A stretch of DNA of 15,181 bases from CAYTYZ01 sp964442385. Lineage in GTDB: Bacteria > Patescibacteriota > Microgenomatia > UBA12405. Of this stretch, positions 6,195 to 14,561 are shown one piece after another. Both the position numbers and the translations under genes were made by a program. Position 1 is the first letter of the stretch. Each line of letters starts with the position of its first letter. The notes beneath the pieces are model-generated. The model was not told the DNA's origin. It made no database searches and saw only the letters and a program-made list of their open reading frames with translations. Where the stretch lies: assembly GCA_964442385.1 (NCBI GenBank), contig CAYTYZ010000021.1:1-15181 (forward strand), given 5' to 3'.

Positions 6195-7597
6195 ACCTAA
6201 ATATTTTTAAAAAACGAATTTTATGGATAGTCCTACTATCAGCTTTTTTAAGGTTATATAAAATTGATGGTTATGCCGAATTTTTAGGTGACCAAGGCAG
6301 AGATGTGGTAACAGTTGCTAATTTTCTAAAAAATGGGGATCTAATGTTTATTGGACCGCAAACCTCAATTGGCAACATGTATCTGGGCCCTTGGTATTAC
6401 TATTTAATTGCTCCCTCATTGTTACTTTCTTTGTTTAATCCCATCGGACCAGCAATTTTTGTTGCCTTACTAGGCGTCCTGACCACTTATCTAATCTATA
6501 AATTTTTTGCCACCTGGATTGGTGATGGTGGAGCCAATGTGGCTGCCTTAATTTTTGCCACCTCCCCTGTAATAATTAAATACACTAGCTTTTCTTGGAA
6601 TCCCAATGTTATGCCTCTTTTTTCACTTTTATTTATTTGGTTTTTGCAAAAAAAGAAATATGTTTTAGCTGCAATTTCTTTTATTATGGTCCTTAATCTA
6701 CACTATCTTGGTCTTTTATTAATATTCCCAGCTTTAGCCATAATTCTTTATAACAAACCTAAAAAAAATTATTTGCTTAAAATAATTTTAGTCATTTTTT
6801 TAGGGTTTCTGCCCTTGATTGTATTTGACATTAAACACAAAGGTCAAAACTTTAATAGTATTTTGAAATTTTTTACTGTTAGACAAGAAACGGTTAATCT
6901 AAAGCCATATAAAGCAATTCCCTTAGTGCTTCCCCTTTCAAACCAGGTTGTAGAACGAACTCTAGCAGGTAAAGAATCAAAAATCGCCCTTTTTTATACA
7001 GCCATAATTATAATTTTCATGATTTTATCAATTCGATTTATTAAAAAAGACAAAAATTTATTGGTTGTATTGCTTTGGATAAGCACAGGAATAATTGGCT
7101 TGGCCTTGTACAAGCAACATATTTATGACCACTATTTTGGTTTTCTTTATGTACCATTTTGCTTATTTGTAGGATATATATTTTATAAGAATAAGTTTCT
7201 TGGTTCGATTTTACTATTATTAAGTCTTTACGGCTCAATAAAAAATAGCCATCTTAGATTTGAGCCCAATTATCAAATAAAAAGTGTGGAAGCTATAACT
7301 CAATCAATTGTAGAAAATAGTGCTGGCAAATCATTTAACTTAGCCCTATTAGCCAAACAAAACTATGATCCACCTTATCGCTATTATTTCAACATAAAAA
7401 ATTCTAAACTAAAAGAAATTTCAGACGAAAAGACTTCTCAGTTATTTGTAATTTGTGAACCTAATAACCTGGATTGTTCAAAACCTCCTTTGGGCCACCC
7501 TGAATACAATATCGCAGCCTTTGGTCCAGCCAGCTTAGAAAAAACTTGGAAATACCAAGATATCACTATTTACAAACTAACACCTGCTAAACTATAA
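6191..7597 (+). CDS. Multi-pass GT-C glycosyltransferase (PMT/ArnT-like)
   Basis: GT-C enzymes transfer sugars from polyprenyl-phosphate donors outside the membrane. This 468-residue protein starts with a signal-anchor helix and has GDQGRD at 33-38 in the first outer loop, where this fold carries its catalytic acidic residue (D34 or D38). This is followed by a GNMYLGPWYYYLIAP stretch typical of the PMT_2/GT39-like family, and about ten hydrophobic segments. The C-terminal 130 residues or so are less hydrophobic and probably form an outer-facing domain. The start overlaps the upstream GT2 gene by 4 bp, and the next gene begins 2 bp after its stop. The acceptor (protein, lipid or glycan) is unknown. 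Confidence 0.83.
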   Translation: MNLNIFKKRILWIVLLSAFLRLYKIDGYAEFLGDQGRDVVTVANFLKNGDLMFIGPQTSIGNMYLGPWYYYLIAPSLLLSLFNPIGPAIFVALLGVLTTYLIYKFFATWIGDGGANVAALIFATSPVIIKYTSFSWNPNVMPLFSLLFIWFLQKKKYVLAAISFIMVLNLHYLGLLLIFPALAIILYNKPKKNYLLKIILVIFLGFLPLIVFDIKHKGQNFNSILKFFTVRQETVNLKPYKAIPLVLPLSNQVVERTLAGKESKIALFYTAIIIIFMILSIRFIKKDKNLLVVLLWISTGIIGLALYKQHIYDHYFGFLYVPFCLFVGYIFYKNKFLGSILLLLSLYGSIKNSHLRFEPNYQIKSVEAITQSIVENSAGKSFNLALLAKQNYDPPYRYYFNIKNSKLKEISDEKTSQLFVICEPNNLDCSKPPLGHPEYNIAAFGPASLEKTWKYQDITIYKLTPAKL

Positions 7598-7599
7598 AC

Positions 7600-8358
7600 A
7601 TGGAAATTAGCATTGTAATACCTTGTTTTAACGAAGAAAATAACCTTAAAAGAGGGGTTTTAGATCAAGTTTCTAGCTATCTTAAAACCCAAAAGTATAA
7701 ATGGGAAGTCTTGGTGGTTGACGATGAATCTACCGACAATAGCAAAAAGAGGGTACAAGACTATGTAAAGAAACATCCAAACTTTAAACTTGTGGCTATA
7801 AAACACGGTGGTAAGCCTGCTGCTGTGTGGGCTGGTATCCAAGCAGCCAAATACAACACCATTCTTTTTACAGACATGGATCAATCCACACCCCTTAAAG
7901 AACTCGAAAAATTAACTCCAAGTCTTGGTGAGGGTTATCAGGTTGTACTAGGTTCAAGAGGGGAGAGTAGAGATGGTAACAGCCTTCTTCGTAAGCTTAT
8001 GGCCTGGGGATTTCGTAGTTTTCGCAAAGCCATAATTTTGTCTCATATCGAAGACACCCAGTGCGGTTTTAAAGTATTTGAAACCAAAGTAGCCAAAAGA
8101 TTATTTCCTAAATTAGGTTTTTTTAGTGTTACAAATACAGGAGGTTGGACAGTTTCATCTTTTGATGTTGAGCTAATTTTCATGGCCCAAAAGTGTGGCT
8201 ACAAAATTAAAGAAGTAGTTGTTGACTGGAGAAATGAAGATACCAGTACCACCAAGGGAGACAATTATGCCAGATTTAAAAAAGAGTCAATACAGATGCT
8301 AAAAGAAATATTTAGGGTCAAGCGCAATGATTTGCTAGGTAAATATGAAAAAATATAG
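7600..8358 (+). CDS. GT2 polyprenyl-phosphate glycosyltransferase (ALG5-like)
   Basis: This is a second cytoplasmic enzyme that should charge polyprenyl phosphate with a sugar. Its 252-residue GT-A domain shows IVIPCFNEENN (5-15), VVDDESTDN (39-47), the metal-binding DMDQSTP (92-98), and the block EDTQCGFKVFETKVAKRLFP (151-170) with a later FDVELIF. That combination resembles ALG5 (dolichyl-phosphate glucosyltransferase) more than the upstream GT2, so the two probably make different lipid-linked sugars. There is no membrane tail. It overlaps the next gene, again a GT-C protein, by 14 bp, repeating the GT2/GT-C pairing. The sugar identity is not readable. Confidence 0.87.
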   Translation: MEISIVIPCFNEENNLKRGVLDQVSSYLKTQKYKWEVLVVDDESTDNSKKRVQDYVKKHPNFKLVAIKHGGKPAAVWAGIQAAKYNTILFTDMDQSTPLKELEKLTPSLGEGYQVVLGSRGESRDGNSLLRKLMAWGFRSFRKAIILSHIEDTQCGFKVFETKVAKRLFPKLGFFSVTNTGGWTVSSFDVELIFMAQKCGYKIKEVVVDWRNEDTSTTKGDNYARFKKESIQMLKEIFRVKRNDLLGKYEKI

Positions 8359-9847
8359 TTGTCTACTGTTATTGTTTTTTACATTAGCTTATTTCTTAAC
8401 ACGATTTTTCCAACTGTTATCTCTACCTGTTTTTGCCGACGAAGCAATCTATGTACGATGGTCGCAGCTTATAAAATCTGTGGAAACCTTAAGGTTTATT
8501 CCCCTTACAGATGGTAAACAACCTCTTTTTATGTGGATTACGGCCTCTGCATTTAAGTTTTTTGAAGATCCACTTTTTGCTGGAAGAGCAGTCTCGGTAA
8601 TATCGGGCTATTTAACATTTATTGGTTGCTGGCTAATTCTAGGTTTTTTAAAAGACAATACCAAACCTGATAATCCAATTAAGCTAGTACTCGCTGGTCT
8701 AAATAAAAACCTATTAGATAAAACCATCTTTAGTTTTATTTTTTTAATTAATACTTACACTTTATTTTTCGACAGATTAGCCACAGCTGACAATTTATTA
8801 ACCGCACTTATCGTTTGGTCTGTAATGTTGGCCCTACTCCAGAAAAAGTATCTAAGGTTTGACCTTGCCCTTTCTTGCGGTATTTTTCTTGGACTTGCTT
8901 GGCTAACCAAAAGCCCAGCTCCTTATTATTATGCTATTACTTCAATTTACATTTTAATAAGCCAAAAACTATCTATAAAATCACTATTTCTAGTGGGTCT
9001 TTCTGGTTTAATTATGTTTGCTATTTACAATATACTTCGACTAGGCCCCCAATTCCAAATGATTGCTATTAGAGCCTCAGACTATGCTTGGCCTTTTTCA
9101 CATATCCTGTCTAGCCCACTAGATCCGCTCAAACCGCATTTGCAAGCCTTACTTGAAATTTATGGCTATTATTTAAGCCACCTATTGTTACTCCCGCTTG
9201 CCTTAATTTTCAAGAAAAACTACAGAACCTCATCGTCCATACTCCTACTTTTTCTTTGGGTTGTGCCAACGATAGGCCTACTTTCAATAGCCAAAGTATT
9301 TACCTCTAGGTATTTATTATTTACCATCCCATTTTTAATCATGTTTTTATCTCAATTACTAGCCTTGCTAATAAAACAAAAAAAGTTTATGGTCATTTTA
9401 CTTGGACTTGTGTTACTCAAACAAGCAGTTTATAGTTACAATTTGGTTACCAATCCCTATGACACCAAACTTCCAAAAAACGACACTGGTTATGTTGTAG
9501 ATTGGACTAGTGGCTGGGGACTGTTTGAAATAAGCAGGGTCATAAGAACTTACGCTTCTTCCGGGCAAAATGTCATAGTTGGCACAGAGGGTAATTTTGG
9601 CAACCCCAAGGATGCTATTCAAATGTATACCAATCAGGTCCCAGGCATTACAATATTACCTCTTTCTGCAAGCTTCATTAATATTCCAGAAAGTCTACAA
9701 TCTGCCAGAGATTTTGGCGATACAGTTTTTATTGTAACCAACAGTTCTAGAACCAACTTAGAATCTAACAGTCAAAATAAGGTAAAATTAATCAAATCCT
9801 ATCCCAAGCCAGATGGAACCTTTCACTATTTGTTTAAAATGAACTAA
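8345..9847 (+). CDS. Multi-pass GT-C glycosyltransferase (ArnT/PMT_2-like)
   Basis: This 500-residue membrane protein has the clearest GT83/GT39 marks in the window: after the first helix comes FADEAIY with the acidic pair D32-E33 in the first outer loop, then DGKQPLFMW and an AGRAVSVISG segment, all typical of ArnT-like sugar transferases. About ten hydrophobic segments follow, with a soluble C-terminal stretch (from about residue 370) that is probably outside. It should use a polyprenyl-phosphate sugar, plausibly the product of the gene just upstream. The ATG at 8345 overlaps that gene by 14 bp, and its TAA overlaps the next ATG by one base (TAATG). The acceptor is unknown. Confidence 0.85.
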   Translation: MKKYSCLLLLFFTLAYFLTRFFQLLSLPVFADEAIYVRWSQLIKSVETLRFIPLTDGKQPLFMWITASAFKFFEDPLFAGRAVSVISGYLTFIGCWLILGFLKDNTKPDNPIKLVLAGLNKNLLDKTIFSFIFLINTYTLFFDRLATADNLLTALIVWSVMLALLQKKYLRFDLALSCGIFLGLAWLTKSPAPYYYAITSIYILISQKLSIKSLFLVGLSGLIMFAIYNILRLGPQFQMIAIRASDYAWPFSHILSSPLDPLKPHLQALLEIYGYYLSHLLLLPLALIFKKNYRTSSSILLLFLWVVPTIGLLSIAKVFTSRYLLFTIPFLIMFLSQLLALLIKQKKFMVILLGLVLLKQAVYSYNLVTNPYDTKLPKNDTGYVVDWTSGWGLFEISRVIRTYASSGQNVIVGTEGNFGNPKDAIQMYTNQVPGITILPLSASFINIPESLQSARDFGDTVFIVTNSSRTNLESNSQNKVKLIKSYPKPDGTFHYLFKMN

Positions 9848-11556
9848 TGAAATATTTAATCTTATTACTTTTATCTATCCTTCCAGCTGTAATATTTCTA
9901 TTTCAGCCTGGTTACTACAATATGCATGATGACATGCAAATGATTCGACAGCTTGAAATGGAAAAATGCTTTATTGATGGACAAATTCCATGTAGATGGG
10001 GCCCGGACTTAGGTTACGGGTATGGGTACCCAATTTTTAACTTTTATCCGCCACTTCCTTATTTAGTTGGACAAGGCATACGTCTTTTGGGCTTTAGCTT
10101 TGTAGATACAGTAAAGTTAGCAGCCATTTTGCAATTTTACTTTGCTGCCTTGGCTATGTTTTTCTTGGTTAAAAAACTAATTTCTGCTAAAACGGGTTAT
10201 ATCGCTGCCTTGTTTTATACTTACGCCCCGTATCATTTTACCAATATCTACATCAGGGGAGCCTTTAATGAGGCCTGGGCCTCAGTATTTTTCCCTCTAG
10301 TTTTTCTATTTACATATAACTTGGCCGTTGAAACTAAAAATATCTGGAGAAATGTTGTTTTGCTTTCATTTTCAATTGCTGGGGTTTTGCTGTCACATAA
10401 TCCTATGGTGCTTTTAATAGCTCCGTTTACTGCCATTTGGACACTATTTTGGATTATTAAAAATAGAAGTTTTAAAAGTATTTTACCTTTGCTTACCTCT
10501 GCCTTGTTATCGATTTCAATTTCAGCTTTTTACACTCTACCTGTAATTTTTGAATCAAAATATGTTCAAGTCGCCTCAATGTTTGAAGGTTNNNNNNNNN
10601 NACAAATTGAATCCATGTTTTCAAATTATTACTCATTTGTTGCACATTTTACCTCTCTCTGGCAATTATTCTTAAGTTCCTACTGGGGCAACGGTCCTTC
10701 CTTTTTTGGACCTAAAGATGGCATGTCTTTTAGTGTCGGTTATCTCCATTGGCTAATACCTGTACTTACTAGCATTTACATTTTATTAGTCAGTATTAAA
10801 AAGAGAACCTTAGACAACATTCAAAAAATGCTCTTAATATTGACCTCCTTTGCCTTAATTTCATTGTTTTTATCCCACGAGCGTTCCGGCTTTATCTGGG
10901 AAAGGTTATCACTTTTGCAAAAAATCCAATTTCCATGGCGACTTTTAAATATTTCAACTTTCTTTCTTTCTTTAGCCTCATCCTTGTCTCTTTATTTACT
11001 TGAAAAAAAACCAAGGTTAAAATATTTATCATTTTTCACCCTACTTGGCCTCTTTCTTATAAATTATTCATTGGCAAAACCGCTACAATTTGGTCCTTTA
11101 ACAGATGAGGAAAAGTTTTCTGGTAAAGCATGGAACAATCAAATTACCTCAGGAATCTACGACTATTTACCCAAAGCTGCAAGAATTGCCCCACGTGGGC
11201 CAGCAGGATCTGGTATTGATGAGATATTTCCACAAGACGCCTTTGGAGGTGTTCTTAATACGAATTCAGGAAGTGATTGGAATTTAATCAGCCTTAATTT
11301 AAAAAAACCTGCACAAGTATTTTTGTCACGTTTTGATTTTCCAGGTACAGCAGTCTACAATAATTTGCAAAAAGTAGAACACACTAATGAGCCAGAATTG
11401 GGTCGAATCTCGCTCAGTCTCCCTGCAGGAGAGAATTTAATATACGTAAAATTAGAAAATACACCTATCCGAAAAATATCAAATTTAATTAGCATATCCA
11501 TCTTATTGCTTATTTTCTTGGCTACTATATGGAAAAAGCGACTAGTCAGGACATAA
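9847..11556 (+). CDS. Large membrane protein, PTPS_related/GT-C-like, interrupted by an assembly gap
   Basis: This is about 569 residues, including four unknown ones from the 10-N gap. The N-terminal signal-anchor is followed by MHDDM (26-30), which may hold the acidic residues of a GT-C active site, then CRWGPDLGYGYGYPIFNFYP (49-68). This last block is characteristic of the large membrane proteins named '6-pyruvoyl-tetrahydropterin synthase-related membrane domain' (PF10131), a misleading name for GT-C-like proteins. Many hydrophobic helices follow, and the last 150 residues include a non-hydrophobic outer segment and a closing helix. The reading frame is kept across the gap, but the flanks look partly redundant (see findings), so the true length may be shorter. 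It overlaps the flippase gene by 28 bp. It may transfer or process a sugar on the exported glycan. Confidence 0.75.
   Translation: MKYLILLLLSILPAVIFLFQPGYYNMHDDMQMIRQLEMEKCFIDGQIPCRWGPDLGYGYGYPIFNFYPPLPYLVGQGIRLLGFSFVDTVKLAAILQFYFAALAMFFLVKKLISAKTGYIAALFYTYAPYHFTNIYIRGAFNEAWASVFFPLVFLFTYNLAVETKNIWRNVVLLSFSIAGVLLSHNPMVLLIAPFTAIWTLFWIIKNRSFKSILPLLTSALLSISISAFYTLPVIFESKYVQVASMFEGXXXXQIESMFSNYYSFVAHFTSLWQLFLSSYWGNGPSFFGPKDGMSFSVGYLHWLIPVLTSIYILLVSIKKRTLDNIQKMLLILTSFALISLFLSHERSGFIWERLSLLQKIQFPWRLLNISTFFLSLASSLSLYLLEKKPRLKYLSFFTLLGLFLINYSLAKPLQFGPLTDEEKFSGKAWNNQITSGIYDYLPKAARIAPRGPAGSGIDEIFPQDAFGGVLNTNSGSDWNLISLNLKKPAQVFLSRFDFPGTAVYNNLQKVEHTNEPELGRISLSLPAGENLIYVKLENTPIRKISNLISISILLLIFLATIWKKRLVRT
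10592..10601. other. Assembly gap of 10 N
   Basis: Ten undetermined bases join two contigs inside the PTPS-related membrane protein gene. Ten is a conventional scaffold filler, so the real distance is unknown and may be zero or negative. The frame happens to be preserved. Confidence 0.98.
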
Positions 11557-12953
11557 AAAAACAAGCCACAAAAAGCATAATCCACCTTACCATTCGTAAT
11601 ATAGGTTTACAGTCCATAAGCATCATAGGTTTTTTCATATTAAGTAGTATTTTTTCTATTAAAGAAACAGGACTCTTTAATGTATTGGTTGAAGTAGTCG
11701 GAATTTTAGGTTATTTCTCAGATATCGGACTGGCAGCAGCTCTAATACAACAGAAACATGAGATTTCACAAGGCGCACTAAAAACTGTTTTTACAATTCA
11801 ACAGCTTCTTGGTTTGTGCGGTATTATCATTGCTATTTTTATATATTCTAACCAAAAAGTTTTAAACAATTATTCAATAAACGAAAATTTAATCTTTACA
11901 TCTCTTATTCTGGGATTTATTGCTTCATCACTAAAAACAATTCCATCGGTATTATTGGAAAGAAAATTAGCTTTTAGCTCACTGGCCAAGGTAGATATAG
12001 CCGAAAATATTATTTTTTACCTTGTGGCCACCACTGCTGCTTTACTAGGTCTAGGTACTAAATCATTTGCCTTGGCTATTCTGATAAGGTCTCTTGTTGG
12101 TCTGGTTTTAATGTATAAATTATCGCCATGGACACCAGGCTTTGCCCTAGACAGGCAATCACTGGTGAGCTTGTTTAAATTTGGCATACCTTTTCAGCTA
12201 AACTCTTTTATTGCCCTGGCAAAAGACAGACTTTCAAACTTGTATCTTTCCTCGAGCCTAGGCCTTTATTCTTTTGGGCTTTTGTCTTGGTCTATTAAAA
12301 TTAATCGAACAGCAATCAGTATAATGGATGCATTTATTAGGGTAATGTTCCCCACCCTGGCCAGACTCCAAGATGATCCAGCCTCGGTTAAAACCATTCT
12401 AAACAAAACAGCTTTTGGAATTGCCCTTATTTCCTTTCCATTGCTTTTATGGACAAATTTCGCACTCCCTGAGATTGTTAATTTAATTCCCAAATACAAC
12501 AAATGGCAGGAGGCTCTTTGGATAGTACCTTTTTTATCAATCAGTGCTTGTATTGCTGCCATAACTACGCCCCTTTCCAATGCCCTAAGTGCCCTAGGAA
12601 TGATAAAACGGAATACCTTCTATATGATCATGTGGCTTGCCCTTACTTGGATTTTTTATCCATTATTGACTAACATATACGGACTCAAAGGTGCCATCGT
12701 AGCTATTTTGTTAGTTGGATCTAGTTCATTCTTGGTTTGGTTTGATATTTATCGTTATTTTTCAGTGAACATATTCAAGTCTATCTCAAGGGTTACCATG
12801 TCAATTTTTATAGCAACTATTCCGGCTTTATTAACCATGCCAAATGTCCTCAAACTGCTCTGTTCAATTTTTCTTTATTTATTTGCCATATATAACCTGG
12901 AAAAACCAAATTTAGTTTGGCTTTTTACAAAGTTCAAGTTTAGACATGCCTAA
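11529..12953 (+). CDS. Wzx-type lipid-linked oligosaccharide flippase (Polysacc_synt family)
   Basis: This 474-residue protein looks like a MOP-superfamily polysaccharide flippase, which moves undecaprenyl-pyrophosphate-linked glycan units to the outer face of the membrane. The N-terminus has a basic segment, a first helix, and a GLFNVLVEVVGILGYFSDIG stretch with ALIQQKHEI after it, which matches the WzxC/Polysacc_synt_3 pattern (a polar FSDxGL followed by an 'aliQ' segment). Twelve or more hydrophobic helices fill the rest, as the family requires. The start at 11529 lies 28 bp inside the previous gene; the next Met is far downstream, so this start is favoured. It overlaps the following GT-C-like gene by 8 bp. 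No Wzy polymerase is recognised nearby, so it may export short, non-polymerised units. Confidence 0.85.
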   Translation: MEKATSQDIKKQATKSIIHLTIRNIGLQSISIIGFFILSSIFSIKETGLFNVLVEVVGILGYFSDIGLAAALIQQKHEISQGALKTVFTIQQLLGLCGIIIAIFIYSNQKVLNNYSINENLIFTSLILGFIASSLKTIPSVLLERKLAFSSLAKVDIAENIIFYLVATTAALLGLGTKSFALAILIRSLVGLVLMYKLSPWTPGFALDRQSLVSLFKFGIPFQLNSFIALAKDRLSNLYLSSSLGLYSFGLLSWSIKINRTAISIMDAFIRVMFPTLARLQDDPASVKTILNKTAFGIALISFPLLLWTNFALPEIVNLIPKYNKWQEALWIVPFLSISACIAAITTPLSNALSALGMIKRNTFYMIMWLALTWIFYPLLTNIYGLKGAIVAILLVGSSSFLVWFDIYRYFSVNIFKSISRVTMSIFIATIPALLTMPNVLKLLCSIFLYLFAIYNLEKPNLVWLFTKFKFRHA

Positions 12954-14550
12954 GAAAACTTTGTTATTAATTATAATAGGAACACTTTTGACCTCATTCA
13001 CCATGTTAAGAAGTGGACTTCGTGAGGATTTTGGTATGGGTTTTTGGGGACCCAATGGACATGATGCAATATGGCATCTGGCAGTCGCAAACCACATGTT
13101 TGACGGATTACCAGTTGTCAATCCAGTTCTATCTGGCAATGCTTTAACAAATTACCACCTTGGTTATGATTTAATATTAGCAACCGTTTCCAAACTTACC
13201 GGTATAACAACTCTTAATCTATATTTTCGATTATTTCCATTATTTATTGCATTTCTGTTAGGTTTTTTAACCTTCAAATATACAAAGTCCAACTTATCTG
13301 TTTTTCTAATCTATTTCGCTGGATCTTTCGGTTGGATTTTTACTTTAGTTAAAGATCATGCTATAGCTGGTGAGTCTCTTTTTTGGGCCATGCAATCCGC
13401 TTCAACTCAGCTTAATCCCCCTTTTGCCCTGTCCTTGGTTTTACTACTGTTGGGGCTCAATGTTATCAAAAGAAAGCCGTTGCTTTCTGGGGTTTTATTT
13501 GCTCTTTCAACTGCTATAAAAGTGTATTCTGGTGTTCTTATTGGACTTTCTCTTTTACTATTGTTTGTTGTAAACAAAAAGAAAAAATATTTTCCCACTA
13601 TAGCAATTCACGGTTTACTTTCGATAATAATTCTCTGGTCTTACGGGGCTTTTACTTCCAAACAAGAAATTCTTGTTTTCCAGCCTTTTTGGTTTACTCA
13701 CAGTTTGATAAATGCAGTTGACAAACTGTATTTTCCTCAACTAGCCACTCTTCATTACAATCTCAGTCTAAACCCTTTTACTTACAAATTACCATTTTTT
13801 TTACTTATAGAGCTAGGTCTGGTAGTTATTTTTTTTCTAGGAAACTTTGCAGGCAGATTAATTGCCTTACCTGCCATATTAAAAGCTAAAACAGATACAG
13901 ATTTATTATTACGGTATGTAGTGATAATAGGAATGATTATTCCTATTATTTTTATACAAAATGGTACTGCCTGGAATACAATACAATTTTTATATTACAG
14001 TCTATTTTTTACCAGTTTGTTTGTTAAATCAAATATATTTCGTAAAAATAATCTACTATTAGTAATTTTTATTGTTATAAGTTGCTTAGGATCAATTGGA
14101 ACTCTGAAAGACTATTTTGGTTTTCCTCCTCCCTCAGCAATACAGACCAATGAACTAGAAGCACTGGATTATCTTAAAAATCTTCCAAATGGCATTGTAT
14201 TAACCTATCCTTATGATAAATATCAAAAAAATAAGTTTATTAAAACACCTATACCAACTTATGCTTATGAATCAACTGCCTATGTTGCGGCTTTCTCCCA
14301 AAAAACAACTTTTTTGGAAGATGAAGTAAATCTTTCGATTATTCTATCAGACTATCAAAACCGACTCAAGCTAATTAAGCAATTTTTTACCAACAAAGAC
14401 ATTTTTTTTAACCGGGGATTTTTAGTTAACAACCAGATTGATTATATTTACCTCCTGCGAGGTCAAGAGCTTGCAAATAACCCTATTGAACTTCAAATTG
14501 ATACCGTCTTCTATAATGAACTTGTAACCATCTATAAGGTCCGTAAATGA
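12946..14550 (+). CDS. Multi-pass membrane protein, probable GT-C glycosyltransferase
   Basis: This 534-residue protein has a first helix, then FWGPNGHDAIWHLAVANHMF (33-52) with H39-D40 in the first outer loop, the usual place of the acidic residue in GT-C enzymes. NYHLGYDL (about 68-75) follows, then roughly ten helices and a soluble C-terminal region (from about residue 400). The overall shape is GT-C, but it lacks the DE pair of ArnT-like neighbours and I cannot name its subfamily. It starts 8 bp inside the flippase gene, so it is part of the same operon and probably acts on the same glycan. Its substrate is unknown; a polymerase-like or side-branch transferase role is possible but not shown. 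Confidence 0.7.
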   Translation: MPKKTLLLIIIGTLLTSFTMLRSGLREDFGMGFWGPNGHDAIWHLAVANHMFDGLPVVNPVLSGNALTNYHLGYDLILATVSKLTGITTLNLYFRLFPLFIAFLLGFLTFKYTKSNLSVFLIYFAGSFGWIFTLVKDHAIAGESLFWAMQSASTQLNPPFALSLVLLLLGLNVIKRKPLLSGVLFALSTAIKVYSGVLIGLSLLLLFVVNKKKKYFPTIAIHGLLSIIILWSYGAFTSKQEILVFQPFWFTHSLINAVDKLYFPQLATLHYNLSLNPFTYKLPFFLLIELGLVVIFFLGNFAGRLIALPAILKAKTDTDLLLRYVVIIGMIIPIIFIQNGTAWNTIQFLYYSLFFTSLFVKSNIFRKNNLLLVIFIVISCLGSIGTLKDYFGFPPPSAIQTNELEALDYLKNLPNGIVLTYPYDKYQKNKFIKTPIPTYAYESTAYVAAFSQKTTFLEDEVNLSIILSDYQNRLKLIKQFFTNKDIFFNRGFLVNNQIDYIYLLRGQELANNPIELQIDTVFYNELVTIYKVRK

Positions 14551-14556
14551 TAAAAT
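14548..14556 (+). promoter_or_regulatory. Possible internal promoter before the last GT2 gene
   Basis: TGATAAAAT (14548-14556) reads as an extended -10 (TGn then TAAAAT) ending 5 bp before the ATG at 14562, similar in placing to the ones before 1622 and 5463. No -35 is seen. The TGA is also the stop of the upstream gene, so the TG may be coincidental. Confidence 0.25.
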
Positions 14557-14561
14557 AGGAC

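Noticed and set aside
8875..9072. Short forward frame inside the second GT-C gene
   Set aside because: It is fully contained in a strong membrane enzyme gene and has no features of its own.
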